Source: Pantoea sp. 1.19 (GTDB taxonomy: Bacteria > Pseudomonadota > Gammaproteobacteria > Enterobacterales > Enterobacteriaceae). From it: a DNA stretch of 64,000 nt. The position numbers were made by a program, and so were the translations under genes. The notes beneath the pieces are model-generated. The model searched no databases, was not told where the DNA came from, and worked only from the letters and a program-made list of their open reading frames with translations. Location of the stretch: contig NZ_MRBS01000005.1 in NCBI RefSeq assembly GCF_001922585.1, positions 188,182 to 252,181 of the forward strand, read 5' to 3'. Positions within the stretch are counted from its first letter, which is position 1, and each line of letters begins with the position of its first letter. Of the stretch, positions 50,653 through 62,096 are shown in pieces.

Positions 50653-51470
50653 GTCTGGTTTCTGAAGATAAGCCGACCGCACACGCCGCCCCGCGCCGCC
50701 GCCCCTCGCGACAGCGTACCCTGAGCCTGCTTACGCCGATCGCGGTGTGCCTGCTGTGGTGGACGATAACGGCGCGGGGATGGATTGATCCGCTGTTTTT
50801 GCCGCCGCCGCAGCAGGTGCTGCACCAGCTGATCACGGTTGCCGGGCCGTCGGGTTTTATGGACGCCACGCTGTGGCAGCATCTGGCGGCCAGCCTGCTG
50901 CGCATCGTGTTGGCACTGGTGGCCGCAGTGCTGATTGGGGTGCCGGTAGGGCTGGCGATGGGCCTGAGTCCCACCCTGCGCGGCGTGCTAGATCCGCTGA
51001 TTGAACTCTACCGACCGGTGCCGCCGCTGGCCTATTTACCGCTGATGGTGATCTGGTTTGGCATCGGCGAAACCGCAAAAATCTTACTGATCTATTTAGC
51101 TATTTTTGCACCTGTCGCGCTGGCGACGCTGGCCGGCGTCCGCAGCGCCCGGCAGACGCGGCTGCGCGCTGCTCAATCGCTGGGCGCCAGCCGCTGGCAG
51201 GTACTGTGGTATGTGATTCTGCCGGGCGCGCTACCGGAGATGCTGACCGGTATTCGCATCGGGCTGGGGGTCGGCTGGTCGACGCTGGTGGCGGCCGAAT
51301 TGATCGCCGCCACGCGCGGTCTCGGATTTATGGTGCAATCCGCCGGGGAATTCCTTGCGACGGATGTGGTGCTGGCAGGGATCGCGGTGATAGCCCTGGT
51401 AGCCTGTGGTGTAGAACTGGGTCTGCGCGTGCTGCAGCGGCGTCTGACCCCCTGGCATGGAATGGAATAA
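50649..51470 (+). CDS. tauC: Taurine ABC transporter permease TauC
   Basis: A 273-aa inner-membrane permease (275 in E. coli) with about six transmembrane helices and the cytoplasmic EAA loop [25 protein letters not shown] that contacts TauB. The stop TAA shares one base with the tauD ATG. Confidence 0.95.
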   Translation: MSLVSEDKPTAHAAPRRRPSRQRTLSLLTPIAVCLLWWTITARGWIDPLFLPPPQQVLHQLITVAGPSGFMDATLWQHLAASLLRIVLALVAAVLIGVPVGLAMGLSPTLRGVLDPLIELYRPVPPLAYLPLMVIWFGIGETAKILLIYLAIFAPVALATLAGVRSARQTRLRAAQSLGASRWQVLWYVILPGALPEMLTGIRIGLGVGWSTLVAAELIAATRGLGFMVQSAGEFLATDVVLAGIAVIALVACGVELGLRVLQRRLTPWHGME

Positions 51471-52309
51471 TGAAAGAGAAAATTGTCATTACGCCGCTCG
51501 GGCCGCATATCGGTGCGCAGGTGAGCCAGCTGGATCTGCGCCGTCCACTCAGCGACGCACAGTTCGAACAGCTGTACCATGCGCTGCTGCGGCATCAGGT
51601 GCTGTTTTTACGTCAGCAGCCGCTGACCCCACTGCAGCAGCGGGCGCTGGCGAGGCGCTTTGGCGATCTGCATATTCATCCGGTTTATCCGCATGCGGAG
51701 GGTGTGGAAGAGATTATCGTGCTGGATACCCATAACGATAACCCGCCTGATAACGATAACTGGCATACTGACGTCACGTTTATTAAGACACCGCCCGCCG
51801 GCGCGATTCTGGCTGCGAAGCAGCTGCCGCCGAGCGGCGGTGATACGCTGTGGGCTAGCGGCATTGCGGCCTGGCAGGCACTTTCGGCGCCGTTCCAGCA
51901 ATTACTGAGCGGCCTGCAGGCGGAGCACAGCTTTGCGCACGCTTTTCCGGAGCAGACGTTTCTCGCCACGCCGGAAGAGCATGCACGCTGGCAGCAGGCG
52001 GTGAAAAATAACCCTCCGCTGCGGCATCCGGTGGTTCGCACTCACCCGGTGACCGGGAAACGGGCGCTGTTCGTTAATGAAGGCTTCACGACGCGGATAG
52101 TGGATCTTAGCGAAAAAGAGAGCCGGGCAATCCTAAACTTTCTGTTTGCCCATATGACAAAACCGGAGTTTCAGGTGCGCTGGCGCTGGCAGCAGGATGA
52201 CGTGGCGATCTGGGATAACCGGGTGACGCAGCATTATGCGAATGCGGACTATCTGCCCGCGCGGCGCATTATGCACCGCGCGACCATTTTGGGGGATAAG
52301 CCGGTGTAG
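51470..52309 (+). CDS. tauD: Taurine dioxygenase TauD
   Basis: Fe(II)/2-oxoglutarate dioxygenase that oxidises taurine, releasing sulfite and aminoacetaldehyde in the cytoplasm. The product is 279 aa (283 in E. coli). The iron ligands lie in DNWHTDVTF and TQHYANADY, and the 2-oxoglutarate Arg in [10 protein letters not shown]. It completes a full tauABCD sulfonate-sulfur operon and converges on yheS. Confidence 0.96.
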   Translation: MKEKIVITPLGPHIGAQVSQLDLRRPLSDAQFEQLYHALLRHQVLFLRQQPLTPLQQRALARRFGDLHIHPVYPHAEGVEEIIVLDTHNDNPPDNDNWHTDVTFIKTPPAGAILAAKQLPPSGGDTLWASGIAAWQALSAPFQQLLSGLQAEHSFAHAFPEQTFLATPEEHARWQQAVKNNPPLRHPVVRTHPVTGKRALFVNEGFTTRIVDLSEKESRAILNFLFAHMTKPEFQVRWRWQQDDVAIWDNRVTQHYANADYLPARRIMHRATILGDKPV

Positions 52310-52326
52310 CGGCCACGCGGCGCATA

Positions 52327-54231
52327 TCAGCTATTCAGTAGGGCTTCGAGCTGCTCCTGGGCATCGAGCCACGCCATCTCACACGTTTCCAGCGCGGATT
52401 TCGCTTCTGCCTGCGCCTTCAGTACTGCGCTGAGGTCCGCTTTCCGCGCCGGATCATATAGCGCGGTATCGGCCAGTTGGCCCTCGGCCTCGGCCAGTTG
52501 GGCTTCGCACTGCGCCATGTGCTTTTCCAGTCTCTCAATCTGCTTACGCAGCGGCTGGCTCTGACTGCGCAATTCCGCCTCGCGCCGTTTTTGCTCTTTC
52601 CGCGCCTGAGCGCTGTTAGCGCCGTCGCTTTTGGGCGCCACCTCGCGCTGAGCGTCCTGTTTTTGCCGATCGCTTAGCCACTGCTGATAGTCATCCAGGT
52701 CGCCGTTAAATGGCTCGACCTGGCCATCATGGACCAGATAGAGATCATCGGTGGTGCTGCGCAGCAGGTGACGATCGTGCGAGACCACGACCAGCGCGCC
52801 ATCGAAATCGATCAGGGCTTCGGTGAGCGCCTGACGCATATCGAGATCGAGATGGTTAGTCGGTTCGTCGAGCAGCAGCAGGTTGGGGCGCTGCCAGACG
52901 ATCAGCGCCAGCACCAGCCGCGCCTTTTCGCCGCCGGAAAAGCGCGCAGTGCGCTCGGTCACTTTATCGCCGCTGAAGCCAAAGCCGCCAAGATAGTCAC
53001 GCAGCTGCTGTTCGCTCACCTGCGGCGCCAGGCGCGCCAGGTGCTGCAACGGAGAGTCCTCCGCCCGGAGAAACTCTAACTGATGCTGAGCGAAATAGCC
53101 GAGTTTGACGCCTTTTGACAGGCCGATATCACCGCGCAGCGGCGGCATCTCGCCGGCCAGCAGCTTGATCAGCGTTGATTTACCGGCGCCGTTGCGTCCC
53201 AGCAGGCCGATGCGTGAGCCGGGAACCAGGTTTAGCTTGATGGCCTCAAGGATGACCTTTTCGCCATAACCGGCGCTGACCTTCTCCATGTTCAGTAGCG
53301 GGCTGGGCAGGCTTTCCGGCGGACGAAAGCTGAAACTGAACGGGTTGTCCACGTGAGCCGGCGCGATCCGCTCCATACGCTCCAGCATTTTGATTCGGCT
53401 TTGCGCCTGTTTAGCTTTGCTGGCTTTGGCTTTGAAGCGATCGATAAAGCTCTGCAGATGCGCAACTTTTTGCTGTTGGCTTTCAAACTGTGACTGCTGC
53501 TGCGCCAGCCGGGTGGCGCGTTGCACTTCAAAGGCGCTGTAGTTGCCGGTGTACTCACAGAGCGACTGCTGCTCTATGTGCAGGATTTTATCGACCACCG
53601 GATCGAGGAAGTCGCGATCGTGGGAAATCAGAATCAGCGTACCGGGGTAGCTTTTCAGCCAGCGCTCCAGCCAGATGACCGCGTCAAGATCGAGGTGGTT
53701 AGTGGGTTCGTCGAGCAGCAGCAGGTCGGAGCGGCACAGCAGCGCCTGCGCCAGGTTAAGGCGCATTCGCCAGCCACCGGAAAAGGCTCGTACGGGCTGC
53801 TGTAACTGCTCTTGTGCAAAACCGAGCCCGCTCAGCAGACTGGCGGCGCGGGCGTGAATGCTCCAGGCCTGAATGGCATCCAGCTTGCCGTGCAGGGTGG
53901 CGATGGCGTGACCATCATTTTTTTCATTCGCGCGCTGTAATTCGGACTCCAGCTGACGATATTCGCGATCGCCGTCAATAACATACTCTATCGCCGGTAC
54001 ATCGAGGGCGGGCGTCTCCTGATTAACCCAGGCCAGCGCCCAGTTTCCCGGCCAGGTGACGCTGCCGGCATCGGGCGCCAGCTCCTGCTTGAGCAGCGCC
54101 AGCAGTGTGGATTTTCCACAGCCGTTTTTTCCCACCAGACCCACTTTTTGGCCCGGGTTGATAGTGGCGGTGGCGTTATCCAACAGAACGTGGGTGCCGC
54201 GGCGAATTTGCAGGGAGGAGAAGAGGATCAT
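52327..54231 (-). CDS. yheS: ABC-F ATPase YheS
   Basis: A 634-aa ABC-F protein (637 in E. coli) with two ATP-binding cassettes: Walker A GKNGCGKST and GRNGAGKST, signatures FSGGWRMR and FSGGEKARL. A linker joins them and a charged coiled-coil C-terminus follows. ABC-F proteins act on ribosomes rather than transporting solutes. It is divergent from kefG. Confidence 0.94.
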   Translation of the reverse strand: MILFSSLQIRRGTHVLLDNATATINPGQKVGLVGKNGCGKSTLLALLKQELAPDAGSVTWPGNWALAWVNQETPALDVPAIEYVIDGDREYRQLESELQRANEKNDGHAIATLHGKLDAIQAWSIHARAASLLSGLGFAQEQLQQPVRAFSGGWRMRLNLAQALLCRSDLLLLDEPTNHLDLDAVIWLERWLKSYPGTLILISHDRDFLDPVVDKILHIEQQSLCEYTGNYSAFEVQRATRLAQQQSQFESQQQKVAHLQSFIDRFKAKASKAKQAQSRIKMLERMERIAPAHVDNPFSFSFRPPESLPSPLLNMEKVSAGYGEKVILEAIKLNLVPGSRIGLLGRNGAGKSTLIKLLAGEMPPLRGDIGLSKGVKLGYFAQHQLEFLRAEDSPLQHLARLAPQVSEQQLRDYLGGFGFSGDKVTERTARFSGGEKARLVLALIVWQRPNLLLLDEPTNHLDLDMRQALTEALIDFDGALVVVSHDRHLLRSTTDDLYLVHDGQVEPFNGDLDDYQQWLSDRQKQDAQREVAPKSDGANSAQARKEQKRREAELRSQSQPLRKQIERLEKHMAQCEAQLAEAEGQLADTALYDPARKADLSAVLKAQAEAKSALETCEMAWLDAQEQLEALLNS

Positions 54232-54356
54232 AAAGCGCCGTATCGTGTTAAATTAATCGTCTTATTCAGAACGTATTCTACGCCTGCGGGCGTAATGAAG
54301 TTGCGTCAGCATGGTAGCGAAAAAAAGCTTCCGTGACGACGATTTAAGGGGGAATG

Positions 54357-54908
54357 ATGTCTCAGCCACCAAAGGTGCTGCTGCTGTATGCGCATCCGGA
54401 ATCACAGGACTCCATCGCCAATCGCGTCCTGCTGCAGGCGGCGCAGCGCTTAAGCCATGTCACCGTACATGACCTGTATGCGCACTATCCGGATTTTTTC
54501 ATCGACGTGCATCATGAGCAGCAGCTGCTGCGCGAGCACGAGGTGATTGTGTTTCAGCATCCGCTCTATACCTACAGCTGTCCGGCGCTGCTGAAAGAGT
54601 GGATGGATCGCGTCCTGTCGCGCGGCTTTGCCAATGGCGCTAACGGCACGGCGCTGGCGGGAAAGTACTGGCGCAGCGTGATCACCACCGGCGAGCCGGA
54701 AACGGCCTATCACCAGCACGGGCTGAACCGCTACCCGATGTCGGACATTATGCGTCCGTTTGAGCTGACGGCACAAATGTGCCAAATGCATTGGCTGTCG
54801 CCGATGATCATCTACTGGGCGCGCCGCCAGTCTCGTGAGGTGATGCAGCACGCTGCGCGCGCCTACGGCGACTGGCTGGCGTCGCCGTTACCGCTGGGAG
54901 GCGCGTAA
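54357..54908 (+). CDS. kefG: KefB ancillary quinone oxidoreductase KefG
   Basis: A 183-aa flavodoxin-fold protein (183 in E. coli) needed for full KefB activity. It begins [20 protein letters not shown] and has the [17 protein letters not shown] active-site segment. Two consecutive ATGs occur (54354 and 54357); the second fits AAGGGGG (54346-54352) better and gives the E. coli length. The stop abuts the kefB GTG. Confidence 0.94.
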   Translation: MSQPPKVLLLYAHPESQDSIANRVLLQAAQRLSHVTVHDLYAHYPDFFIDVHHEQQLLREHEVIVFQHPLYTYSCPALLKEWMDRVLSRGFANGANGTALAGKYWRSVITTGEPETAYHQHGLNRYPMSDIMRPFELTAQMCQMHWLSPMIIYWARRQSREVMQHAARAYGDWLASPLPLGGA

Positions 54909-56750
54909 GTGGAAGGAGATACTTTACTGACCGCGGGCGTGATTTTCCTCTGCGCGGCCGTATTAATGGTGCCGATCGCCTCGCGGTTGGGGATTGGGGC
55001 GGTACTCGGTTACCTGCTGGCGGGCATTGCGATTGGCCCCTGGGGGCTGAGCTTTATCAGCGACGTCGACGAGATTTTGCACTTCTCCGAACTGGGGGTA
55101 GTGTTTCTGATGTTTATCATCGGGCTGGAGCTGAATCCCGCCAAACTCTGGCAGCTGCGGCGATCGATTTTTGGCGTCGGCGCCGCTCAGGTGTTGCTGA
55201 GCGCAGCGGTACTGGGCAGTCTGCTGCTGCTGACGGATTTTGCCTGGCAGGCAGCGCTGATCGGCGGTATCGGCCTCGCGATGTCGTCAACGGCAATGGC
55301 GCTGCAGCTGATGCGCGATAAGGGGATGAATCATAACGAATCCGGCCAGCTGGGCTTCTCCGTGTTGCTATTCCAGGATATCGCGGTGATTCCTGCCCTG
55401 GCGCTGGTACCGCTGCTGGCCGGCGGTGACAGCGGTCATACTGACTGGATGAAAGTGGGGATGAAGGTGCTGGCGTTTGGCGGCATGCTGGTGGGCGGAC
55501 GCTACCTGCTGCGGCCCATCTTGCGCTTTATTGCGGCGTCCGGGGTGCGTGAGGTATTCATCGCCGCCTCGCTGCTGCTGGTGCTGGGATCGGCACTGTT
55601 TATGAATACGTTGGGTCTGTCGATGGCGCTGGGGACCTTTATTGCCGGGATCCTGCTGGCCGAGAGCGAATACCGCCACGAACTGGAAGTGGCGATTGAA
55701 CCGTTCAAGGGATTGCTGCTCGGCCTGTTTTTTATTTCGGTCGGGATGGCGCTGAATCTGGGCGTACTGTACACCCACCTGCTGGAGATTGTGATCGGCG
55801 TGGTGGCGCTGGTGGCGGTAAAGGCGCTGGTGCTGTATCTGCTGGCGCGGATCTACGGCCTGCGCAGTTCGGAGCGGCTGCAGTTCGGTGCCGTGCTCAG
55901 CCAGGGCGGTGAATTTGCCTTTGTGCTGTTTCAGGCGGCGGCCTCGGCGAAGCTGTTTACAGGCGATCAGCTGCCGCTGCTGTTGGTGACCGTCACGCTG
56001 TCGATGATGACTACGCCGCTGCTAATGCAGGGCATTGACCGCATTCTGGCGCGGCGGTTTAACGAGCCGGACGGCCATGATGAGAAACCCTGGGTGGAAG
56101 ACGATAAGCCGCAGGTGATTGTGGTGGGCTTTGGTCGCTTTGGCCAGGTGGTAGGGCGTCTGCTGATGGCCAATAAAAAGCGGATCACCGTGCTGGAACG
56201 CGATATCAGTGCCGTGAGCCTGATGCGTAAATACGGTTATAAGGTGTACTATGGCGATGCGACCGAGCTGGAGCTGCTGCGGGCCGCCGGTGCCGATACC
56301 GCGCAGTCGATCGTCATTACCTGCAGCGATCCGGAAGATGCGATGACCATTGTTCATCTCTGCCAGCAGCACTTTTCGCATCTGCAAATTCTGGCGCGGG
56401 CGCGCGGACGCGTAGAAGCACATGAGCTGCTACAGGCCGGCGTGTCGCAGTTCTCCCGAGAGACCTTCTCCAGTGCGCTGGAGCTGGGACGCAAGACGCT
56501 AATGACGCTGGGTATGCATCCGCATCAGGCGTTTCGCGCGCAGCAGCATTTTCGCCGGCTGGACATGCGCATGCTGCGCGAGCTGATGCCGAATCATGAC
56601 GACAGCGCGCAGATCTCTCGCGTGAAGGAAGCGCGGCGCGAACTGGAAGATATCTTCCAGACTGAGATGCAGCATGAACGGCGGCAAATCGACGACTGGG
56701 ACGAGCATGATCCGCTGGCAGACCGGGGCACGCCGCCTCTGAAAAGGTAA
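54909..56750 (+). CDS. kefB: Glutathione-gated potassium/proton antiporter KefB
   Basis: A 613-aa membrane protein (601 in E. coli). About 12 transmembrane helices (residues 1-380) are followed by a cytoplasmic RCK/TrkA-N domain ([20 protein letters not shown]). It releases K+ and acidifies the cytoplasm when glutathione adducts of electrophiles bind. The start is GTG at 54909, giving [12 protein letters not shown] ten-residue C-terminal extension compared with E. coli is rich in Asp and Pro. Confidence 0.95.
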   Translation: MEGDTLLTAGVIFLCAAVLMVPIASRLGIGAVLGYLLAGIAIGPWGLSFISDVDEILHFSELGVVFLMFIIGLELNPAKLWQLRRSIFGVGAAQVLLSAAVLGSLLLLTDFAWQAALIGGIGLAMSSTAMALQLMRDKGMNHNESGQLGFSVLLFQDIAVIPALALVPLLAGGDSGHTDWMKVGMKVLAFGGMLVGGRYLLRPILRFIAASGVREVFIAASLLLVLGSALFMNTLGLSMALGTFIAGILLAESEYRHELEVAIEPFKGLLLGLFFISVGMALNLGVLYTHLLEIVIGVVALVAVKALVLYLLARIYGLRSSERLQFGAVLSQGGEFAFVLFQAAASAKLFTGDQLPLLLVTVTLSMMTTPLLMQGIDRILARRFNEPDGHDEKPWVEDDKPQVIVVGFGRFGQVVGRLLMANKKRITVLERDISAVSLMRKYGYKVYYGDATELELLRAAGADTAQSIVITCSDPEDAMTIVHLCQQHFSHLQILARARGRVEAHELLQAGVSQFSRETFSSALELGRKTLMTLGMHPHQAFRAQQHFRRLDMRMLRELMPNHDDSAQISRVKEARRELEDIFQTEMQHERRQIDDWDEHDPLADRGTPPLKR

Positions 56751-56754
56751 TACG

Positions 56755-56949
56755 ATGCGTAAACGATTTATCGCGGGCGCTACCTGCCCGCAGTGTCAAC
56801 AACAAGACACGCTCGCCCTATGGCGGGAAAACGATGTGGACGTGGTCGCTTGCGTAACATGCGGCCATCAGATGCGTGAAGCGGATAAGCAGGCGCAGAA
56901 ACAGGTGCGTCCGCAGGAAACGGTAATCGGTATTTTCCGCCCAAAATAG
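56755..56949 (+). CDS. yheV: Small zinc-ribbon protein YheV
   Basis: A 64-aa protein (66 in E. coli) with paired CPQC and CVTC motifs, expected to bind zinc. Function unknown. It follows kefB by four bases, the same order as E. coli (kefG-kefB-yheV-slyD). Confidence 0.9.
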   Translation: MRKRFIAGATCPQCQQQDTLALWRENDVDVVACVTCGHQMREADKQAQKQVRPQETVIGIFRPK

Positions 56950-57081
56950 CGCACTTACGCCGTTTTTTTGCCTGAAACCATACAGCGGCGTTGATTTCCG
57001 TTACAATTGCCGCCATACCCTCTGTGTCGGCGGCCCAGGCGCGCTGGCAGGGTATACAGAATTTAACGCTTAGGAGATATC

Positions 57082-57618
57082 ATGAAAGTAGCAAAAGACC
57101 TGGTGGTCAGCCTGGCCTATCAGGTACGTTCAGAAGACGGTGTATTGGTTGATGAGTCTCCGGTGAGCGCACCGCTGGATTACCTGCACGGCCATGGCTC
57201 TCTGATTTCCGGCCTGGAAAAAGCGCTGGAAGGCCGCGACGTTGGCGAGAAGTTTGAAGTGAACATCGCTTCGTCTGATGCCTACGGCGACTACGACGAA
57301 AACCTGGTGCAGCGCGTACCGAAAGACGTCTTCATGGGCGTGGACGAGCTGCAGGTGGGCATGCGCTTCCTGGCCGAGACTGACCAGGGTCCGGTGCCGG
57401 TAGAAATCACCGCCGTTGAAGACGACCACGTTACCGTTGATGGCAACCATATGCTGGCCGGGCAGAACCTGAACTTCAACGTGGAAGTCGTCGCGATTCG
57501 CGCAGCCACAGAAGAAGAGATCGCCCACGGACACGTCCACGGCGAACACGATCATCATCACGATCACGATCACGGCGAAGAAGGCTGTGGTACGGGCGGC
57601 TGCGGCTGCAAGCACTGA
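57082..57618 (+). CDS. slyD: FKBP-type peptidyl-prolyl isomerase SlyD
   Basis: Cytoplasmic prolyl isomerase, chaperone and nickel donor for hydrogenase maturation. The product is 178 aa (196 in E. coli). An FKBP domain with an insert-in-flap region (about 65-130) is followed by a C-terminal metal-binding tail rich in His and Cys (HGEHDHHHDHDHG, then CGTGGCGCKH). The tail is shorter than in E. coli but keeps the His-cluster and Cys-cluster plan. AGGAG at 57072-57076 precedes the ATG. Confidence 0.96.
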   Translation: MKVAKDLVVSLAYQVRSEDGVLVDESPVSAPLDYLHGHGSLISGLEKALEGRDVGEKFEVNIASSDAYGDYDENLVQRVPKDVFMGVDELQVGMRFLAETDQGPVPVEITAVEDDHVTVDGNHMLAGQNLNFNVEVVAIRAATEEEIAHGHVHGEHDHHHDHDHGEEGCGTGGCGCKH

Positions 57619-57630
57619 TCGCTGTCGACC

Positions 57631-57662
57631 AAAAAAAGCCACCGACGGGTGGCTTTTTTTTT
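57631..57662. terminator. Bidirectional terminator between slyD and slyX
   Basis: A7 (57631-57637), then GCCACC with GGTGGC around loop GACG, then nine T (57654-57662). It serves slyD on the plus strand and slyX, which converges, on the minus strand. Confidence 0.9.
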
Positions 57663-57679
57663 GCGCTGCGCCGAACGGT

Positions 57680-57898
57680 TCAGTAGTGCGGCGGCGGCGT
57701 CTCTTCGGACTGTGAGGCGATCAGCGAGGGCGCCGCCGCTTTCAGCTTGTCGGTTAACAGACGCATCTGTTCCCGCAGTCGCGCCATTTCCAGTTCGTGC
57801 TGGACCACCGTTTCGTTAAGCTGCTCAAGGGTGTCTTCCTGAAAAGCCAGTCGGCTTTCCAGCATCTCCAGGCGATCTTCCAGACTGGCATGTGGCAT
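57680..57898 (-). CDS. slyX: Coiled-coil protein SlyX
   Basis: A 72-aa protein (72 in E. coli) with leucine-rich heptads ([22 protein letters not shown]), so it probably forms a short coiled coil. Function unknown. It converges on slyD and diverges from fkpA. Confidence 0.93.
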   Translation of the reverse strand: MPHASLEDRLEMLESRLAFQEDTLEQLNETVVQHELEMARLREQMRLLTDKLKAAAPSLIASQSEETPPPHY

Positions 57899-58040
57899 GT
57901 AGTATCCTCTTGTGACCGGTTGCCGCGCGAGCGGGGCGTATACGCTATTTTAAGGCGAAATCACTTGCGCAAAGAAGCAAATTACCGCTACTTTCGCCAG
58001 TGCGCTTGAAAAAAGAGGATACCGTCATCATCTCTGGGGT

Positions 58041-58068
58041 GAAACTTCCCGGAAAAACCGGAGTCCGA
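58041..58068 (+). promoter_or_regulatory. Candidate sigma-E promoter of fkpA
   Basis: GAAACTT (58041-58047) and TCCGA (58064-58068) with a 16-bp spacer resemble the sigma-E consensus GGAACTT-N15/16-TCTGA. fkpA is a known sigma-E regulon member in E. coli, so the placement about 120 bp before the start is plausible. Confidence 0.55.
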
Positions 58069-58187
58069 AGTTAACTCAGCGAAGGCGTTGCGAGCCAACC
58101 ACAGGTTGCTCGCATCCTGTATCGACGGCCCCGACAGGGCTGCATAATGATTTCCGAGGTGAGAGGCTTCGGGTTTGGAGAAAATGG

Positions 58188-59018
58188 ATGAAAGCGTTAT
58201 TTAAAGTCACGATGTTAGCCGCCGTAATGGCCACCGCGTTCAATGCGCCGCTGGTGAGCGCTGCCGATAAAGCGGCCCCGGCTGATGCCGCTGCTGCCCA
58301 GACCGCGCCGAAGAACGCTGCGTTTAAAAACAGTGATGAGCAGTCCGCGTACGCGCTGGGTGCATCGCTGGGTCGTTATATGGATAACTCTCTGAAAGAG
58401 CAGGAAAAACTGGGTATCAAGCTCGACAAATCTCAGCTGATTGCCGGCGTTCAGGATGCGTTTGCCGGTAAGAGCAAGCTGTCCGACAAAGAAATTGAGC
58501 AGACCCTGCAGGCCTTTGAAGGCCAGGTGAAGGGCGCAGCCCAGGCGAAGATGGAAAAAGACGCCACTGAGAATGCCGCGAAGGGCGAAGCCTACGCCGC
58601 GAAGTTTGCCAAAGAGAAGGGCGTGAAAAAGACGGACAGCGGCCTGCTGTACAAAGTAGAGAAAGAGGGTACCGGTAGCGCACCGAAAGACAGCGATACC
58701 GTGGTGGTGAACTATAAAGGTACCCTGACCGACGGTACCGAGTTCGATAACTCCTACACCCGCGGCGAGCCGCTCTCTTTCCGCCTTGATGGCGTGATCC
58801 CTGGCTGGACTGAAGGCCTTAAGCACGTGAAGAAAGGCGGTAAAATTACCCTGGTTATCCCACCGGACCTGGCCTACGGTAAAAACGGCGTACCGGGCAT
58901 TCCGGCCAACTCCACGCTGGTGTTTGATGTCGAACTGCTGGACATTAAGCCGGCTGCCAAAGGCAATGATAAAGCGGCCGCACCGGCTGCTGACGCGGCC
59001 AAACCGGCGGCAAAATAA
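58188..59018 (+). CDS. fkpA: Periplasmic peptidyl-prolyl isomerase FkpA
   Basis: FKBP-type isomerase and chaperone for envelope proteins. The product is 276 aa (270 in E. coli). A signal peptide of about 25 residues ends LVSA, then an Ala-rich segment, an N-terminal dimerisation domain with helices, and a C-terminal FKBP domain (DTVVVNYKGTLTDGTEFDNSY). The C-terminus is Ala/Lys-rich (PAADAAKPAAK). GGAG at 58178-58181 precedes the ATG. Confidence 0.97.
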   Translation: MKALFKVTMLAAVMATAFNAPLVSAADKAAPADAAAAQTAPKNAAFKNSDEQSAYALGASLGRYMDNSLKEQEKLGIKLDKSQLIAGVQDAFAGKSKLSDKEIEQTLQAFEGQVKGAAQAKMEKDATENAAKGEAYAAKFAKEKGVKKTDSGLLYKVEKEGTGSAPKDSDTVVVNYKGTLTDGTEFDNSYTRGEPLSFRLDGVIPGWTEGLKHVKKGGKITLVIPPDLAYGKNGVPGIPANSTLVFDVELLDIKPAAKGNDKAAAPAADAAKPAAK

Positions 59019-59025
59019 GTCCTGC

Positions 59026-59047
59026 GCCTGCCCCCGCGGGGGCAGGC
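59026..59047 (+). terminator. Hairpin downstream of fkpA
   Basis: GCCTGCCCCC and GGGGGCAGGC form a perfect 10-bp stem with a two-base spacer, directly after fkpA. A weak U-run (ACTTGTC) follows. Confidence 0.6.
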
Positions 59048-59202
59048 ACTTGTCCCCGATTTTCTTCCTTCCGCCCGCCAGGCAAATAACCCATAATGTC
59101 GCAATGGCCTTGCTGTCCGCCGCGTGCCTCCTGACGTCGACGCCACGCTGCAGCAGTGAGACGGTGTTGAATTTACTCTCTGTCACCCTGGATGGTCTTG
59201 TC

Positions 59203-59925
59203 ATGTCAAATTCGCTTTTGCCCGGTGAGTTTTCCGACACCGAGGTACTGGAACCGCGTCCTTTTAACGCAGGCGATCGCGAGATACTTAAGTCGTATGA
59301 AGCGGTCGTGGATGGCCTGGCGATGCTGATCGGCGCCCACTGCGAGATCGTGCTGCACTCGCTGGAGGATTTAAAGTGTTCGGCGGTGCGGATCGCCAAC
59401 GGTGAGCATACCGGACGGCAGGTGGGGTCACCGATCACCGATCTGGCGCTGCGCATGCTGCACGACATGACCGATGCGGACAGCAATGTGTCGAGCGCCT
59501 ATTTTACGCGGGCCAAGAGCGGGGTGCTGATGAAATCGGTTACCATCGCCATTCGCAACGCCCGGCAGCGGGTGATCGGCCTGCTGTGTATCAATATGAA
59601 CCTGGATGTGCCTTTCTCACAGGTGATGGCGACCTTTATGCCGCCGGAGCAGCTGGAGATGGCCTCCTCAGTCAACTTTGCCAGCTCGGTAGAGGATTTG
59701 GTGACGCAGACGCTGGAGTTTACCATCGAAGAGGTGAGTGCCGATCGCACGGTCTCCAACAACGCCAAGAATCGCCAGATTGTTCTGAATCTCTATGAGA
59801 AGGGCATCTTCGATATTAAAGATGCGATTAACCAGGTGGCCGAGCGGTTGAATATTTCTAAGCACACGGTTTATCTGTACATTCGCCAGTTTAAAAGTGG
59901 CGACGTTGGCGGGCAGGATCGCTGA
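59203..59925 (+). CDS. yheO: YheO-like PAS/HTH transcriptional regulator
   Basis: A 240-aa protein (240 in E. coli). An N-terminal PAS-like domain ([20 protein letters not shown]) precedes a C-terminal helix-turn-helix ([20 protein letters not shown]). From ATG 59203 the N-terminus matches E. coli; an ATG at 59192 is out of frame. It shares one base with tusD (TGATG), so it is coupled to the tusDCB operon. The regulated target is unknown. Confidence 0.92.
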   Translation: MSNSLLPGEFSDTEVLEPRPFNAGDREILKSYEAVVDGLAMLIGAHCEIVLHSLEDLKCSAVRIANGEHTGRQVGSPITDLALRMLHDMTDADSNVSSAYFTRAKSGVLMKSVTIAIRNARQRVIGLLCINMNLDVPFSQVMATFMPPEQLEMASSVNFASSVEDLVTQTLEFTIEEVSADRTVSNNAKNRQIVLNLYEKGIFDIKDAINQVAERLNISKHTVYLYIRQFKSGDVGGQDR

Positions 59926-60311
59926 TGCGCTACGCCCTGCTTGTGACCGGCCCGGCCTATGGCACCCAGCATGCCAGCAGCGCGCTGCGCTTCGCCGAGG
60001 CGCTGATTGCCGCCGGGCATCAGCTGGAGAGCGTTTTTTTCTACCGCGAAGGGGTGCTCAACGGGAACCAGCTGACGTCGCCCGCCAGTGATGAATTTGA
60101 TCTGGTACGTGGCTGGCAGCGGCTGCATGAGGAGCACGGAGTGAGCCTGAATATTTGCGTAGCGGCCGCGCTGCGCCGCGGCGTGGCTGACGCGCAGGAG
60201 GCGCAAAATCTGGCGCTGCCGGCGGCTAATCTCCAGCCCGGCTTTATGCTCAGCGGCCTGGGAGCGCTGGCTGAAGCCAGTCTGACCTGTGACCGGGTGG
60301 TGCAATTCTGA
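59925..60311 (+). CDS. tusD: Sulfurtransferase TusD
   Basis: Sulfur-relay protein of the TusBCD complex, passing persulfide from TusA via TusE to MnmA for 2-thiouridine in tRNA. The product is 128 aa (128 in E. coli). The active cysteine is Cys78 in [12 protein letters not shown]. It overlaps yheO and tusC by one base each. Confidence 0.95.
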   Translation: MRYALLVTGPAYGTQHASSALRFAEALIAAGHQLESVFFYREGVLNGNQLTSPASDEFDLVRGWQRLHEEHGVSLNICVAAALRRGVADAQEAQNLALPAANLQPGFMLSGLGALAEASLTCDRVVQF

Positions 60312-60670
60312 TGAATACCGTTGCCGTCGTTTTTACCCAACCGCCGCACGGCAGCAGCGCCGGCCGGGAAGGGCTGGACGCCGTACTGGCACTGTCGGCG
60401 CTGAGCGAGGAGATTGCCCTGTTCTTTATCGGGGATGGCGTATTGCAACTGTTGCCGGCACAGCAGCCGCAGCGTATTCGGTCACGCGATTATATCGCTA
60501 CCTTTGGGGTACTGCCGCTGTATGACGTAGAGCAGTATTACCTGTGTGCCACCTCACTGGCTGAACGCGGACTGCCGGTAAACGGCCCGTTTGTGCTGCC
60601 GGCCGCGGTGCTTGGTGATGCCGCGTGGCGCGACAAGCTGGCCGGGTTTGACGTAGTGCTGACCTTTTAA
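60311..60670 (+). CDS. tusC: Sulfur-relay protein TusC
   Basis: A 119-aa component of TusBCD (119 in E. coli), beginning [20 protein letters not shown]. Structural partner of TusD and TusB. It overlaps tusD by one base and lies nine bases before tusB. Confidence 0.95.
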   Translation: MNTVAVVFTQPPHGSSAGREGLDAVLALSALSEEIALFFIGDGVLQLLPAQQPQRIRSRDYIATFGVLPLYDVEQYYLCATSLAERGLPVNGPFVLPAAVLGDAAWRDKLAGFDVVLTF

Positions 60671-60679
60671 GGAGTCCCG

Positions 60680-60967
60680 ATGCTGCATACGCTGAGCCGT
60701 TCCCCGACCCGCTGCGATTTTCAACTATTGCTGCGCAGCCTGCGCGCCGGCGATGAGCTGCTGCTGTTTCAGGATGGTGTACTTGGCGCGCTGGCGCAGA
60801 GTCGAGCCTGGGCGCAACTGTCGCAGACGGGCGTGGCGGTAAGCGTGCTGGCTGATGATGTTGCGGCGCGGGGGCTGTCTGAGCAAATAGTGAGCGACAT
60901 TGCCGCGATCAGCTATACTGAGTTTGTCGCAATGACCACCCGCCACCGTCAGCAGATGGCCTGGTGA
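60680..60967 (+). CDS. tusB: Sulfur-relay protein TusB
   Basis: A 95-aa component of TusBCD (95 in E. coli), beginning MLHTLSRSPTRCDFQLLLRSL. AAGGAG just upstream is a good ribosome-binding site. It is the last gene before the str operon promoter. Confidence 0.94.
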   Translation: MLHTLSRSPTRCDFQLLLRSLRAGDELLLFQDGVLGALAQSRAWAQLSQTGVAVSVLADDVAARGLSEQIVSDIAAISYTEFVAMTTRHRQQMAW

Positions 60968-60988
60968 TGGCGGAAACCTGGTTATTTC

Positions 60989-62033
<1,045 letters not shown>

Positions 62034-62096
62034 CAGCTCAGTAGTTGTTATTAACCCAGCGGGCGCTAAGCAAGCCAACCCGCTGGGATTGACTAA

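Noticed and set aside
58215..59486. 423-codon minus-strand frame across fkpA and yheO
   Set aside because: Antisense to two well-supported genes with no recognisable domains or start signals.
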